Source of the DNA: Archilochus colubris
Taxonomy: Eukaryota; Chordata; Aves; Apodiformes; Trochilidae
Assembly (NCBI GenBank): GCA_023079485.1
Contig: CM041083.1
Coordinates: forward strand, 170,606,451 to 170,670,450
Direction: 5' to 3'
DNA: 64,000 bases
The position numbers were made by a program, and so were the translations under genes. The notes under the pieces were generated by a model. It was given only the letters and a program-made list of their open reading frames with translations. It was not told the origin of the DNA and searched no databases. Positions 62,722-64,000 of the stretch are shown here, piece by piece (position 1 is the first letter of the stretch; each line of letters starts with the position of its first letter).

Positions 62722-63018
62722 TATCACAGATTTGCCTTGGTTGGAAAAGACCTTGAAGATCATTGAGTCCAACCATTAACCTAACACTGACGAGTCCTTA
62801 ACTAAACCATATCCCTAAGCTCAATGTCTACCCGACCCTTAAATACTTCCAGGGATGGTGACTCCTCCACTGCCCTGGGCAGCGTATTCCAATGCCTGAT
62901 AACCCTTTCAGTGAAGAAATTCATCCTGACATCTAATCTAAACCTCCCTTGGTGCAACTTGAGGTCATCAACTCTTGTCCTGCTGCTTGTAACTTCCTTC
63001 AACAGACCGATCCCCACC
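62722..63018 (-). mobile_element. CR1 LINE 3' end, minus strand
   Basis: On the minus strand a frame reads [40 protein letters not shown], ending ELRDMV, the typical CR1 ORF2 C-terminus. It is followed by a 3' UTR with GGTTGGACTCAATGATCTTC. It is 5'-truncated. Confidence 0.94.
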
Positions 63019-63861
63019 TCCTATTCCTGCTCCAAACCAGGAATAGGTTGCAGCAGCTGGGGAGGGTGGTTGTATAGCTCTTACTAATACCATAGCATAC
63101 GTGGTGATGACTTTATAACACTGATGCAAGGTAGGTGGGGAGGTGACACACCATGCCCCACACCTACCATCATGTCATCATATCTCTCTGGAAAGCCAGC
63201 ACTAGTCTCCCACAAATCCAGAGGCTGTCAAAACGTTCTGTGTGTAATTCCCCGGGTGATAAGCAACGTGTGCGTTGCTTTGACGCTATCGGAAGTTCTC
63301 CGTGCAAGTCATGCCATCTGGGAAGGGCTGCCTCATTTCTGGAGCAGGAAGTTAAACCTGGCACTGGCTGTACATCCCACGGCCAGACCTCTTTCCATGC
63401 ATACTTAAAAGCTTGCAAAAAATAGTGCAGGCTTCCTTAGTAGAAGAAAGGATCCTGCTAAGTCTAAGGTTTGTTGGCACAGAGGGAAGCCCCAATAGTG
63501 TCAGGTGCAGTGGCAATGTGGGAAGGTTGGGGTTCAAACAGAAGAGTACCTCAGAAACCAGCTGCTCACCATCCCTGCCTCAGACTGCTGTGAGTAACAT
63601 CTTGCTTCAAAGAAAGTTTAGGTGACAGCTTGGGCATAGGCAGCTACCAAACACAGTTTAAGTTCCTGGGTGTTGGGGTTTTTTTGATGTTTTGCTTTCA
63701 CAGCAATGTTTCCAACTCATAATCAAGGGTGCAAACCTTTGTTTAGGAATAGCATAACTTGCTGCTTTCATTTGAAGACTGCACAAAGCATCCAAAACAG
63801 ATTTGAGTGAATCTGATGGCATGTGGCACTTTTTTTTTTCCTCTGGTGGAACTGGGCCAAA
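63019..63861. other. Sequence between two CR1 copies, no gene recognised
   Basis: The GC content is somewhat higher than in the rest of the flank, and overlapping short frames occur on both strands at 63124-63625. None has a recognisable domain. Confidence 0.5.
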
Positions 63862-64000
63862 CAAAGAGGCAGGTCCAAGGAAGGGGTTCTTCCCCTGTAC
63901 TCAGCACTGGTGAGGCCACACCTTGAGTACTGTGTCCAGTTCTGGGCCTCTCAGTTCAGGAAGGAGATTGAGGTCCTGGAGCAGGTCCAAAGGAGGGCAA
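63862..64000 (+). mobile_element. CR1 LINE, cut by the window end
   Basis: The plus strand encodes [20 protein letters not shown] followed by [15 protein letters not shown], the conserved CR1 ORF2 block, in one open frame up to the last base. The start is approximate and the element continues beyond the window. Confidence 0.92.

Overview
The window looks like bird nuclear DNA. It carries several 3' fragments of CR1 LINE retrotransposons, some ending in the typical avian CR1 octamer-like tail (ATTCTATGATTCTAT), and one large exon that I recognise as the first coding exon of TSC22D1, long isoform. The species cannot be fixed from the sequence.

Layout. (1) Positions 1-44357 are AT-rich and non-coding. 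They are the beginning of TSC22D1 intron 1, read on the minus strand. I found no downstream TSC22D1 exon here (the TSC-box and leucine zipper exons), so the intron is longer than 44 kb and continues past position 1. It holds CR1 fragments around 19.8-20.6, 23.3 and 23.8-24.0 kb, a 145-bp non-CR1 repeat present twice, A/C-rich or G/T-rich low-complexity tracts, small tandem duplications and a perfect 22-bp palindrome. (2) Positions 44358-47230 (minus) are the TSC22D1 exon, ending at an exact AG|GTAAGA splice donor after 957 codons plus two bases. (3) Positions about 47040-49190 are a strong CpG island: the 5' UTR, a possible TATA box, and YY1 and NRF1 motifs whose orientation suggests a divergent plus-strand transcript. 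(4) Positions 49200-64000 are upstream intergenic DNA without a recognisable protein gene. They contain two short regions dense in perfect inverted repeats (55.19-55.26 and 56.24-56.33 kb) and a cluster of CR1 fragments in the last 2 kb.

The only protein gene supported is TSC22D1. Its long isoform is built from this exon joined to distant 3' exons that lie outside the window. Most other open frames are short, sit in AT-rich or GC-rich biased DNA, start at non-ATG codons, or are pieces of CR1. I see no operon, CRISPR array, structural RNA gene or new multi-gene system. The points most worth a second look are the inverted-repeat clusters upstream, the AUG-rich and G-rich 5' UTR, the divergent promoter signature and the duplicated 145-bp element.
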